DNA of 64,000 nt from Cephalotrichum gorgonifer (lineage: Eukaryota; Ascomycota; Sordariomycetes; Microascales; Microascaceae): NCBI GenBank assembly GCA_900312665.1, contig ONZQ02000003.1:1953823-2017822 (forward strand). Reading direction: 5' to 3'. Numbering within the stretch: the first letter of the stretch is position 1; each line of letters starts with the position of its first letter. Shown here one piece after another: positions 34,349 to 46,314 of this stretch. The notes beneath the pieces are model-generated. The model searched no databases and had not been told where the DNA came from. It saw nothing but the letters and a program-made list of their open reading frames with translations. Position numbers and translations under genes: made by a program.

Positions 34349-35623
34349 TGCAGAGATGTGGTTCCGGGCGGAAAATATACAAGAATATGGGATGGGAGGT
34401 GGTGAGGGCGAAGTTTGAAAGCTTGACCAGGGCCTACTCGTAGACAACTCAGCAGCCAGCCGCCGGAGTCTTAGTAGCAGCCAAGAAAAAGAAGAAGAAA
34501 ACAAGTGGAGCTTCGAATATATTGGAGTATGGAAAAGAGAAGCAAAAAAGGATCCCAGAGATAAGTACGTGGATCTAGTAGGATGTATCAATGGGACAAA
34601 AGTTCGGACGGAGAGAAGGAGCGTGCTGAGGGGGGAAAGAGAAACATGTCCAGGCGCAAGGAGGCGTCTCAGATGACAGCTGTTTCTGTTTCCCCCCCGA
34701 ACGATCCAGAGAGGATTTGAGCTGTGGCGGGGACATACGTCAGTTTGAGCAGGTCGTTCCGCGCTCTGATTGGTGGGAAGCCCTAGAACGAAACGGAACA
34801 AATGGACAGATGCGTTTGGAATCACAGGAGCATTCGGGGCTTTTCTCTGATAATACCCTTTTCTCGCTCTATGTACTCCGTATTTGGAATAATAACGAAA
34901 TTGAGCAGGGAAGGGAGGGTTCGGTATCGCCAAATCATTCCCGATTGCACACACTTCGTCGAATGCATGCGAATGGCTGTGAATGTGAATCTTGCCGCTA
35001 TCGTTCCATTCTGTTAAAACGGTAAATATGCCCATAGGTTTAGTGTTGCAAATAACCGTTTTATTTGTCATCGCACATTGACCCTCAATAGCATGACTGG
35101 GGAGTGTCTATCTGCCTTCCCCTTTCACCCCTTCCCCAAACTTGCCGGTGGTTTATCCATCGTCGACATGTCTACACCTCCGGGTCCTTCTCCTACGAAC
35201 ACGGGCCGCCCGAGAGGGGTCGCGGTGAGCGGACCGTCGTAACGACGTCCTCTGTTCTGAGTCTTGGCGCTAGATTGCCATGCAGCGCCATGACGCGGCG
35301 GGACCACTGGCGTCTAAGGGACCTCATTAGCTTCTTCCAAGAGAACTGCTTTCCCAGGATAAGACCCACCAAACACGCCCTTACGGCATTCTCAGCTTCC
35401 ACAGGCTCTCGGTCTTCTCCGGGGCGCCTCAACATCCCGGACTATCTGCCTTGCCTTGTGGGTGCTGCAAAGGTCGTTGCTTCATCCTCTAGGCCTACGG
35501 ATGGGCCATCAAGGATAACATTAAATATAACGTTTGCATATCGATGCATGAGGTGTTGTAGCGAGGTCTCTTGCTGATGAACACAGAGCAAGGCCCCGGG
35601 TGGAAAATATGAACGATTTCCCA
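34349..35623. other. Spacer, nothing recognised
   Basis: About 1.27 kb, the upstream region of the MFS gene on the minus strand. A TACTCCGTA 9-mer lies at 34874-34882. A 157-codon plus-strand frame (35104-35577) has no recognisable features. Confidence 0.45.
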
Positions 35624-36822
35624 TCATGGCCTGGAATGTCCCGCGTCGTTCGACACCGGCGCGTACCCGAGGTGCGACGAGATGGGACGGTATGCGATAT
35701 ATCGGGGACCAGCCTGTGCTGTCTCCGGCTCCGGGTCCACCTCCGGCCCCGGCCCCCGCACGGCGCCCGAGGGGCTAGCTGGCGAAGGAGTCCGCTCAAT
35801 ACCCGCCCCCACACCACCCACTCCAGCCCTGGCGTCGTCAAAGTCGCTGCTCTCTCCCATCTCCGAGTCACCTAGATCCCGCCTCCGAGAGTGCTGAGAT
35901 GGCGAGGGAGTTGTCTCCGGCGATACCAGGATGAATGGCACGCCCTCCTGGGGAGTCTGAGTCTCGTCGCGCTGGGGCGGTGACTTGCACGCAGGATTGG
36001 GCACAAACTTGTACACCCCATCAGATATCTCAAATCTACCTGGCGGCGCTGCATATCCAAGATCCGAGGAGCTGTCGGCGAGGGATTTGCGGTATTGCCT
36101 GTCGTCGGCGTCGTTGTCCTTTTTCGACCTGAACATCTTTTTGTAGAGCCATGTGACGAGCATGATCCCGGTGATCACCTTGACGCTCTTCCAGAGGACC
36201 TGTCCGTAGCGGAAAGGCTCGTCCTTGGCCCAGGCGCGGGTCCTTTCTGCAAATAAAGGCCCCGTCAGCAGCTATCCGCGGGCCGCCACCCCTTCCACTA
36301 GAGAAACGAGAAGGCTAAAAGTTCACGATGGGGGATAGGGGACGGCTTATTACCTCGACTCCAGAAGTGGATAATGCTAAAGAGAAACGCTACGCCGACC
36401 ACTCCCCCGCAAATCCCCGCGATGGCGCCCGGCCCGAGCTGTACACTGCCGCTCCCGGTGGTAGTCCCCCCGCGATTGGTGCCCCCGTTGCTTCCACTCA
36501 CACTTCCGCTACTAGCACTAGCTCCACTCGAGCCCCCAATGGACGGAGGAGTCGAAGAGGAAGGTGGCGCGGGCGAGGAACCCGATGAATTGTCGGGGAT
36601 CAGGTTCCCAAATGCGCCGGGGTCCGGCGCCGGCCTATTCGAGTTTGGCGACGAGGGGCTGCCGGAACCCGGTGTATCTCCTGAGTCTGAGTCTGACCCG
36701 ATCCTACCACTACTTCCCCCACTTGAGTTACCGAAACCTGGGTTACCGAAACCTGAGCCACTGTCGAAGTCCGGGGTGGTGCTGGCCGGCTTAGAGCCTC
36801 CTAGTCCAAATCTTGGGGGCAT
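35624..36822 (-). CDS. Uncharacterised two-TM protein with Ser/Gly-rich N terminus
   Basis: Two exons (36354-36822, 35624-36246; intron GTAATA..GCAG) give 363 residues. I do not recognise the family. Residues 1-130 are Ser/Gly/Pro/Asn-rich and disordered-looking, with no signal peptide (N terminus MPPRFGLGGSKP). TM1 lies at about 132-153 (PGAIAGICGGVVGVAFLFSIIHFW). A short conserved-looking loop follows across the splice (RTRAWAKDEPFRYGQVLWKS), then TM2 at about 176-192 (VITGIMLVTWLYKKMF), then a 170-residue polar tail with many SP/TP sites. Two helices joined by a basic loop suggest an organelle or ER membrane protein; that is inference. The order resembles neither WSC nor mid2-type sensors. 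Confidence 0.68.
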
Positions 36823-37413
36823 GATCGCGAGATGGTATAAATGGCGGACGTCAGGCCCCAGCGGAAGAACGAATAAGTCATACAGAATGAAGAGGTCAAA
36901 TAGTCGGTGGGGAAACTCTACGAGTACAAGATTGCGACGACCTTATAATACCGGAGGAAACCCGGCCTTGCTCTCTCGACCATACTGCCCGAGTGCAGAG
37001 CATGCCTTCCTTCCTACCTGCGAGGATCGCTGATCGCCCGAGCACAGCCCCTCACCGATCCAGCAGGAGCGGAACCCTGGTAGAATTTAAGCGCCAGGGG
37101 GTTTGGGAACCCCACAAGGCCTGGTCCAAGCACTGAGGCGAAGTTGCGGTAACCCCTGCAGGCGATCAAACGTTGGGTCGCGCCTTATGGCCAGAGACGA
37201 AGTCATAACTTAGAGCGCCAACTTTGAATGGGGGTTTACAACGAGTGTGCCGTATCATCTTTTGTGTTACACAACATCATGAGCATTGAAAGCGAAAAGT
37301 GGAAATATTAGTTAATACGGGCATTCTCGGGCACACACCCGCCCTCGAGCGAGACCGAATACTTGTGCTCTAGGTCCTGGGCCCCAGTGTCGCTTCAATA
37401 ATCTAGCCCGTGT

Positions 37414-39315
37414 CTAACATACACCCCGGTGTGTATCCGCTTCGTCGGCATGCCCCTTGCCCTTCGCCTTCCCCTTCCTCCTCCCCCTTCCCCATGCCTT
37501 CACCACCAACTTCGACAAGTCCAAGTCCGCGCTCTCAATTAACCCCTCGGTCACGCTGCACACGTCGCCCACGAGCTTCTCGAGCAGGTCGAAGCTCATG
37601 TTCTCCCGCACGACGACCCTCAGGATCTCCGTCTTGTCCTCGTGCCTCGGCAGCGAGTAGTTGGGGATGATCCACTCGCGCGCCCGCATCAGCTGCGACA
37701 CGGCCTCCTGCTTCACGTGCGGGAACTCCTTCTTGAACTGGTCGCTGAACCGGAACGCCACGACGGGCAGGCCGGCCTCGAAGTCGGCCGACGTGATCTC
37801 ATCGTCCCCCACCGCCTTGGACGTCGTCCCCGCCGCGATCCCGGCCTTGACCTTCTCCTTGCTCCCTTCGAGGGGGCGGTGGATTTCGGATACGACGGTG
37901 TACCACCCCGTCCCCTCCAGGGCGCGCGAGAGCAGCCGCGCGTTGCGCAGGCAGTTCTCCATGACCTCGCGGTAGCCGTTGTGGCCCAGGTGTATGAAAT
38001 TGTAGTACTGGAGGAGGACGTGTGCGCCGGGCCGCGAGAAGTTGAGCGTGAAGGACTTCTCGGTGCCGCCGAGGTAGCCGAGCTCGAAGACGAGGGATTC
38101 GGGGAGGTACGATTCGTCGCGCCAGACTACCCAGCCCAGCCCGACGTAGACAAGGCCGAACTTGTGGCCAGACGTGTTGATGGATACGACGCGGGGGAGC
38201 TCAAAGTTCCTGGAGACGAACACGGGATTTGTTAGAGCCATAAGATCCCTTGACTATTCAATCGAAGTGAGGAAAAAAAAAACGGGGGGGGGTCGGGGGG
38301 GCGGAGGTTTGAACCTACCATTTCTTGCCAACGCCCGCGCCTGCATCGGCGAAGGGCGCGATGAATCCCCCAGAGGCTGCATCTACATGGATGGGGATGT
38401 CGATGCCCGTCTTGTACTGGTACTCATCCAGAATCTTGGAGATCTCCTCAACGGGCTCGTAGTGGCCAGTATACCTAAGATATGGTCATTAGTATGCCTC
38501 TCTCTCGTGACGCGACTCTAACCCCCCACCGCCCCTTTTAAAACGAGGCTTTCACTTACGTGCTCCCCAGAATGACCAACACCCCAATGGTATTCTCATC
38601 GATGTTCTCCTTCACGAGTTCCGGGTCAAGCCGATAGTGGCTCTTCTTGGAGACGGGCAGGATTCTCGCCTCGACGTCGAAGTAGTTGGCAAACTTCTCC
38701 AGCGCGACCTGCGCATCCGCACCCATGATGATGTTGGGCTTCTCCGTCGACTTCCCCGCGGCCCTCATCTTCTCCTGCCACCGCCTCTTCATGGCCAAGC
38801 CGCCGAGGTGGATCGCCTCCGACGACCCCGTCGTCGCGCTCCCGACGGCCTTCTCGTTCGGGCCCGTGCCCCACAGGTTCCCCAGGATGGTGATGCACTT
38901 CTCGTGCACCCGGATGAGCGCCGGGTACTCGTCCGCGTCGGCGAGGTTCTTGTTCACGTTCTCGTCCATCAGCTGCTTGGCGTTGGGCTCCATCCACGTC
39001 GTGACGAAGCTGGCGAGGTTGAGGTCCGGCTTGCCGTCGAGGTTGACCTCGTCGTGAATCAGCTGGTAGACCGTGTCCGAGGGGGCGCCCTCGTCGGGCA
39101 CGCGCCACGTCGGGAAGGCGTCTATGCTGGTGTAGGCGGAGGAGTAGGGGGTTGAGTGGCGGCTTGGGCGGCTGCCCGGGTGAGAGAGACCCGGGGTCAC
39201 CTCCCGGAGGTGGCTGACCATGTCATCGGGGTTCACCTGTAGTAGCGGGTTAATGGATCGGGTCGACTCTTTTTGGGGGGAAGGTATGGGCTAGATTTAC
39301 GTGTCGAGAGAGCAT
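37414..39315 (-). CDS. Glutamate decarboxylase
   Basis: Four exons (39301-39315, 38560-39236, 38319-38474, 37414-38209) give 547 residues. The 15-nt first exon encodes MLSRH, joined to VNPDDMVSHLREV. Group II PLP-decarboxylase landmarks are VGSATTGSSEAIHLGGLAMKRRW, PNIIMGADAQVALEKFANYF, IHVDAASGG with Asp 262, and NTSGHKFGLVY with PLP-lysine Lys 299. The DVNLDGKPDLNLASFVTTWMEPNA-type N-terminal region identifies GAD. It makes GABA and CO2 from glutamate in the cytosol, feeding the GABA shunt and acid or oxidative stress response. The C terminus ends in a basic Trp-containing segment (VVKAWGRGRRKGKAKG) resembling calmodulin-binding tails of plant and yeast GADs; binding is inferred. Two further ATGs upstream are not supported. 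Confidence 0.94.
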
Positions 39316-42066
39316 CTTTGCTGTCTTTCAGTTCGACTACTCTTTGTTAAGGAAGGTGTTGATATGTGTGAGGGTGCTTGGAAGTCGCTCTTGCGCCTTC
39401 ACTAACACGAGTGCTGTATTGTGGGCTTGTTTCTCCGGCTTCTTAGGCTCCAAACAGTCGATTAAAAGACAGCCCATCCTTTTCAAAGGCGATAGCAAGG
39501 GGAATATATAACCGGAGCCCATGGGCCAGGGAAATCATGTATTCATGATGATGACATAGTCGTGGTCGTCTCCCTTGTCCCGTATGACGACATATTGATC
39601 ACTGGCGACCTACCTATTTTCTCTATGTCCCCAGCCTCATACGACTCCATGATGTCGAAGGGGAAATAAATCGCAACTCAGCCCAGGGCTGAAACCACCC
39701 TGGGTGGCTATCACTCCTATGACGTCCGGTCTGCCTTCCTGCTAAGACAGACTATGAACGCCCCCAATCGATCTGTCGTGACGAGAGTGCACATTCGAAG
39801 CCAATCGGAAATAGTCGAGTATCGTACGTAGTTAAGAGCTAAAGAACAAGAAGACCTCTGCGTGTAGCGTGATATAGGGGCACTGTTAGGTCGCTGTTGG
39901 GCGCAACTCTCGAGTTATGTGGCAGTAGCCAGCAAGTCTGTCCCACCACAGATCTGATAGCAGTACATAATGCTCACGCCTGCGACTACACCTACGCCTA
40001 CGGCGGCGTAAGCGACCCCAATCCCAACGGCGAATGCGATCGAAGTACTCGTACCAACACCATGTTGCCTTCTTGCCCTCCAATTGGCCCGAGGCGACTG
40101 TCAAAGACTCTCTCTAGGTTTCCCTGCTATCCGAGGGAAAACTGTCGCACAAGACCACCGCAACCTAAAGACCCGGATTTCACGATAATCGCAATGGCGG
40201 TGGCCAAGGTGTCTGGAACATCATGTTGGGTGATGGAGGCGACCCTAGCCTGGCCCCGCTGTCAGGGTGGCTCCCGAGAAGGGTGAGGCAATGCAGAGGT
40301 GGGAAAAAAAAGTTCCCAGTGGATCGGGAATGCGGCTCTTTATGCGTTCTTGTATATCTCGGGACCTTTTGATGGGATCTTTTGTTAGGCTACCAACCGA
40401 GACACGGATAGTGGTTGCCGCCGTGAAATGTGACTAAGGGATGGCTCCGTCGCCAGTACGAGTAGACTCGTCGCATGGTCAGACAGAGAGGCCTGCGTCT
40501 TGAATGGTTTTGAATAATAAAGTTCGCGATTTTGTCCAGTCTCACCCAGCAAGAATTCAAACTTCGTGGTTCCAACTTAGCTTTGTTCTCCGGCCTCCCC
40601 GTACACCCCGCCAACATTTCCGTGGTCGCCTAAAGAGGACGTTCGGTCCTTTTGTCCTCGGAAACAGTTGCCACCGGCTGGGGGAAGAGGCTCAGGCCTT
40701 ACTCATGATTGGGAGGCCTTTTAGGGGTACTAGGAATCAAAAGTTCCTCATCGAAGTTGGGTGGGCTTAATGGAGCGGTCTCCGTGGAGAAAGGGAGTGA
40801 GCCAGATGATCGACGTTGTGCGATGTGTTGATCCTCAAGTTTCCGAATCAAAAGTCAATTTTTTTTTATCGGTCTTGGAGATGGGACCTTCCCAGGTTTT
40901 ATCTTCCAACTTCTTCCTCTGGTGGTGATGGCTTCTGGTGTTGCTCGCCTTTCTGGGGATCTTCAAAGCTCTTGCCCACTGGCAGGGATGTTGTACCAAC
41001 CGTCGTGGGGGCTGAGCATCAGACACTGTCCGATATCATAACTTGTACCCTAATCTCATAGACACAGGGCGAATCACGAGCTATCTAACGTAGAGTTTTG
41101 TTCTTCATAGCGCGGGGTACCTCTACTGGTGGCTGCATTATGTACATACTAAGATGGATCTAGGATCGGTACTTCTGACAATGGCTACGATACCGCCCAA
41201 TCACATGCCACCCCGTGGAAGCCCCATTCGCTACACCATTTTAGGCAGGTACGGGGATCGCCCCTCGAACTCGTCCTTATTCCGTGCTTGAATTCTCGAT
41301 CTTGACTCACGACGACGAAGCGTGCTCGTATGGCCCTTCGAGGAGAATGAAATAAACAATAGAGCCACAGAAGCTGGAATTAATAGCGATAACTGTATAC
41401 TACACGTAGTAACACCTGTAATACCGAACAAGCCTCCTTAACAGCTCTCATGTCACTGGCGATATGAGAGGGGAAGGTCAACAACGCCAGAGCGTCCTTG
41501 GAAACAAGTAATAATACTTGTTCTACGACCAACAATGGGTATGCGGAGTACCAGTACCCTCCCTCACCTCATCCCAACCGCCATCCACCTCGGCGCTGGA
41601 TGTGGTTAAACCGAATGCCCAGCATTAATAGTCCAAGACCCCCAAGCCGTCCAGCAGTGTGGGTCTTATCGGGCCCTCTCCCAACCGCTATCCTGGGACA
41701 GCACCCAGAGTGTCAATTATTGGTCCCCAGATCCCCTATTGGACTTGTACTCATACTTGCTGTGCATATCCTACCCGTACTTCGGCTTGTGAATCCCTGC
41801 GAACCCTGTGCATTGTCCAATATTACCAAAGCCAGCCGCCCCAAATTGCTAATTCTCGGCGCAATCGAGGCGTCCCCTCATCCCTCCCTCGCACCCTCCC
41901 CGATAACAGCCAGCGCCATCCCCCCCCGACTTCAATCGTTCCGGCCCCTTTCGCCCATCGTGCTCGGCCTGATCGACAAATGAATCGCGGCCAAGCCCAG
42001 TAGAGGGGATAGCGACAAGGACAAACTCCAAGGAGGCCGCCATCTACCCTCCATCGACAATCGACT
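39316..42066. other. Long divergent spacer, no gene recognised
   Basis: About 2.75 kb between the starts of the GAD and OPT genes. Open frames up to 160 codons on the plus strand (39897-40286, 41498-41983) are Pro/Arg/Cys-rich without domains or splice partners. The last 500 bp are C-rich, as expected of the OPT leader. Confidence 0.45.
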
Positions 42067-44877
42067 ATGATGGCGTCCCTCTTCCGACGGCGCCATGAGC
42101 CCGAGGACATCACCCCCCGTCCCGCGCCCTCCACCGCCGAGGTCTCGGGACTAGAACATCTAAAATCCCTCGAACAGGAGGAGAAGAAAGCTTACAAGCT
42201 CGACCCGAACCTCCCCCTCGATCAACTCAACGAGCTAGATGCAGCAATCGCGACCGGACATGCTGAGAAGGGCATGGAGATCGAGCAGGCGCTCATGGAC
42301 GATAACAGCCCGTATCCCGAAGTGCGTTTTGATTTCCATGCCTCTCATTTCTCCAATAAACCCGCGCCCTTCTTCGAGGCCTGAGGGACTCTGCTGGCAC
42401 CTGCGCCATATTGTAAGAGCATATTGTTTTGCTGACGTGCGAGCGATCGTCGAAACCAGGTGCGAGCCGTCGTCCGAAACTTCGATGTCGATCTACCCGC
42501 GAATACCATCCGAGCCTGGGTCATCGGCATGTTCCTCTGTACCGTCGGATCCGCCGTGAACATGCTGTTCTCGCTCCGAAACCCGAGTATCACCATCACC
42601 ACCTATGTCGTCCAGCTCGTCGCGTATCCCCTCGGCATCGCCTGGGATCTCGTCATGCCCGACCGGCAGTGGAACCTCTGGGGCCTTAAATTCAACCTTA
42701 AGCCGGGGAAGTTTAATTACAAGGAACATGTCGTCATTGTCGTCATGTCAAACGTGAGTTGTCTTTGTTGCCGGTGCCGAGGCCCTGCCCTATTTCGGCA
42801 TCGGGGACTTTGCTTGGAAGACCGGCCGGTCTTGCCCCTGCACGGGAGGAAGTACTGACATGTCTCGGCGCTTATAGGCTGCCTACGGAGGTGGAGTTTT
42901 ATACGCGACCGACGTTCTGCTCGCCCAGCAATTGTGGTATAAGCAGAACTTCGGCTGGGCCTTCCAGATCCTGTTCGGCATCACGACACTCTGCACCGGG
43001 TACGGTCTTGCGGGGCTGATGCGCCGGTTCCTGGTGTGGCCTGCCTCCATGATCTGGCCCTCGGACCTGGTCAACTGCGCTCTCTTCTACACCCTTCACG
43101 ACCACTCGCCCTCAGATCCCCTAAAGACGAACGGGTGGAAGATTGGCCGGTACCGGCTCTTCCTCATCATCGGCGTGGTCAGCTTCGTCTATTACTGGTT
43201 CCCAGGGTGGATCTTCCAGGGCCTCTCATACTTTATGTGGATCTGCTGGATCGCACCGGACAATGTCGTCGTGAACAAGATTTTCGGTGGCTACTCGGGT
43301 TATGGCCTCTTCCCGTTGACCTTTGTACGTCGACCTTTCCCCTCTGCGATAAGCCCTCGAGAGATCTCGCGCTAACTCGTCTTTAGGACTGGACCGTAAT
43401 TTCGGGATACCTGGGGTCGCCCCTGATCCCACCCTTCCACGCGATCGCTAATGTCACTGGTGGGATCATCGTCTTCTTCGTCTTTATCTCGATGGGCATC
43501 CACTTCTCTGGTACCTGGTACTCGGACTACTTCCCCGTCCAGACCTCGCTCTCATACGACAACACTGGAGCCGAATACGACGTCCGCCGTATCCTCGACG
43601 AGAACAACCACTTCAACGAGGAGGCCTATAACAACTACTCTCCCCTTTTCTTGTCGACCCAGTTCGCCCTCGCCTATGGTCTCTCCTTTGCCGCCGTGAC
43701 CGCTGTGGTCGTTCACGTAGCCTTGTATCATGGGAAGGAGATCTGGAAGCAGTTCAAGCTCGCCCGCAACCAGGAGGATGATGTTCACATGAGGCTGATG
43801 AAGAAGTATCGTGATGCTGAGGATTGGTGGTACCTGGGTACGTAGGAGGACTCTCTTTCCCCATCTCTCTCTTGCCCCTTTGTCTCACTAAGGTGGTCAC
43901 TAAACTAACACCGCCCGCCGTCAGCACTCTTCGCCGTCATGGTCGGAATGTCCTTTGGTGTCGTCGCAGGTTGGCCGACAGGGTTCCCCGCGTGGGCCTT
44001 TGTGATCTGCATGCTCTTCCCTGTCGTGTGGATTCTCCCGATTGGCGTCGTTCAGGCCGTCACGAACATCCAGCTCGGCCTCAACGTCTTCACCGAGTTC
44101 ATCATCGGCTACCTCGTTCCCGGCCGCCCCCTCACCATGATGATGTTCAAGAACTACGGCTACATCTGTGTCGGGCAGGCACTCTACTTCGCGCAGGACC
44201 TGAAGCTCGGCCACTACATGAAGGTGCCTCCGCGCGTCATGTTCTCGTCGCAGCTCATCGCGTCGATCTGGTCGGCCATCGTCCAGATTTGCGTCATGAA
44301 CTGGGCGCTGGCCAGGATCCCCAATGTATGCGACATCGACCAGGAGAACCAGTACACCTGCCCTGGGGGCCGCGTCTTCTTCTCGGCGTCGATCATCTGG
44401 GGCGCCATCGGCCCCGCGCGCATCTTCGGCACCGGCGCCATCTTCAAGAACCTGCAGTGGTTCTGGCTCGTCGGTGCGCTCGCACCCGTCGTCACCTGGC
44501 TCCTCGCTCGCCGGTGGCCGAGGTCCATCTGGCGCTACGTCAGCACGCCGCTTATCTTCGGCGGGTCCGGTTCCCTGCCCCCCGCGAGCGTATACATCTA
44601 CCTCTGTTGGGGCGCCGTAGGCACCGTCTTCAACCACTTCATCAAGAGGCGGTACACGGGGTGGTGGCTGCAGTACAACTACATCGTCTCGGCGGCCCTT
44701 GACTGCGGGCTGATTCTATCGACCATGGTCATCTTCTTCACGTTGTACCTGACGTCGGCGCGGGCACCACAGTGGTGGGGGAATACCGTCGTGAACAGCA
44801 CGCTTGACCATGCAAACCATGCAAACAAGTCGGCCATACTCGCAGGGACGACGATCGGGCCAGCGCATTGGCCATGA
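42067..44877 (+). CDS. OPT-family oligopeptide transporter
   Basis: Five exons (42067-42321, 42460-42753, 42878-43324, 43387-43837, 43925-44877) give 799 residues. All junctions restore OPT sequence: DDNSPYPE to VRAVVRNFDVDLPANTIRAW, VVIVVMSN to AAYGGGVLYATDVL, FPLTF to DWTVISGYLGSPL, WWYLA to LFAVMVGMSFG. Other family hallmarks are YWFPGWIFQGLSYFMWICWI and MMFKNYGYICVGQALYF followed by DLKLGHYMKVPPR. About 12-14 TM helices are expected; the N terminus is cytosolic and acidic. OPT proteins import small peptides, glutathione or siderophore-like conjugates with protons. Substrate is not predictable here, although the subfamily resembles fungal peptide OPTs rather than YSL. A start one codon later (the ATG at 42070) is equally possible. 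Confidence 0.93.
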
Positions 44878-45738
44878 GATTTCTCTGGCTTGGGTGTCGA
44901 TTTGGCTTGGAATATGATGATGAAAGCGTTTGGTGTGCTTGTGGCTTGAGCTCTTGGGCGCTGATCTGGGACAGACAGAAAGCTGGGGGGAAGGGGTTGC
45001 GAATAATGTGCTAGGAAATATGTCTTTGTTGGGTCTCTTTTTGGTTGAGAAAGTGTGTTTACATACGGGGTTTCGGTATATAACTAGCGGGGTGCTTGGA
45101 AGCTGGGGAGGAAATGGGCGTTATGACTTTGGATATCATGGGTTCTTTGGCGCGGGTATGTCTGTTTATATAGCTCTTGCGTATCTCACTCATCTTATAC
45201 CCTACCGTACCTGCGCGCCGGCCTGGTGATATGCCTTTCGTCTGAGGAGGCGCGTAAACAACCCGAAGGACCCATCTTCTTGTAGCAAAGACTGGAAGCC
45301 TGTCGCCATTCGGACTGAAGATTGATAAGGTGCGGCCCTCGGACTTAAGCAGATACTGTCGTGCCAAGTAGAGAGAGAGAAGACGAACATGCTCGGACCT
45401 CATCAGCCGTACATCTCCGGGCATTTTCACGAGTACAATTATCAACTCTAGCCATTGATAGACCCCTTCGTCGCAATAGAAGAAAAAGATTTAAAAATGA
45501 GGTCGCTGAGCGAAGGCGGGTGGGTGGTGTAAGTTTCGAGAGTTCGGCCCCGCGGGCGGCATTTGAGGTGTTACGTCAGTTCGGACCCCGGAGAAAGCGA
45601 ATTATGACAAATTTCCCGCTTCCATTGAAAGCATACCCACCCAAAAAGCATCCCGACAACCTTGAGCTACCAGTCCTGCTCTCCCTCCCCAAACACAATC
45701 CCACACACCTTCTACGCCGCAATCCTCCAGACCCAAAC
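44878..45738. other. Spacer, nothing recognised
   Basis: About 860 bp between the OPT and ISD11 genes (same direction). It should contain the OPT 3' end and the ISD11 promoter. No RNA gene or conserved open frame was seen. Confidence 0.5.
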
Positions 45739-46314
45739 ATGTCCGTCGGATCCGCGTTAAAGGGCGACGCCGCCCCTCAAGTCCGCTCCCTCGTAAGTTG
45801 CCGAAAGCCATCCAGGTTCCCGTCTCCCATTCTCCCGGCTCCCTTCCCACCCGTTTATGACCTGGGCGCGCTGCGAAATACTGTCTAGAAGGCTGACCAT
45901 TCCCTTGCAATAAAGTACCGCCAGCTCCTCCGCAACGGCGGCGCCTTCACATCCTACAACTTCCGCGAGTACGCCCGCCGCCGCACGCGCGACGCCTTCC
46001 GCGAGCATGCCAACGAGCGAGACCCCGCGCGGGTGCAGGAGTTCCTGGCGAAGGGGAAGAAGGAGCTCGAGGTGCTGAAGAGGCAGGCGACGATATCGAG
46101 GTTCTACTCGTTTGATAAGCTCGTTGTTGAGAAGAATGTGCGTTCATACGTTATGTCTCTTGGCCGAGGAGGGAGGGGATGAATGCCGCAACGGGGGTTG
46201 CTAACTGGTTTATAGGGGAAGCAGGCGAAGCTGAAGCCGCATGGGACCACGTAGGTTTCCCTTTTGGAAGGAGAGAGGTTGCGGAGGGAGCTAACGTTTT
46301 GCAGGACTGTGTAA
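45739..46314 (+). CDS. isd11: ISD11/LYRM4-like Fe-S cluster biogenesis protein
   Basis: Four exons (45739-45792, 45916-46137, 46216-46250, 46305-46314) give 106 residues. The LYR motif (Leu18-Tyr19-Arg20) is created by the first splice (VRSL to YRQLLR). Next comes the ISD11 core FTSYNFREYARRRTRDAFREH, with the Phe-Arg pair of LYR proteins, and GKKELEVLKRQATISRFYSFDKLVVE. Isd11 binds and stabilises the cysteine desulfurase Nfs1 with acyl carrier protein in the mitochondrial matrix, and is needed for all cellular Fe-S clusters. The last exon is only 10 nt (one G, then ACT GTG TAA) and gives Thr-Val-stop. The ATG at 45739 is the only in-frame start, and there is no strong targeting peptide, as in other Isd11 proteins. 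Confidence 0.92.
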
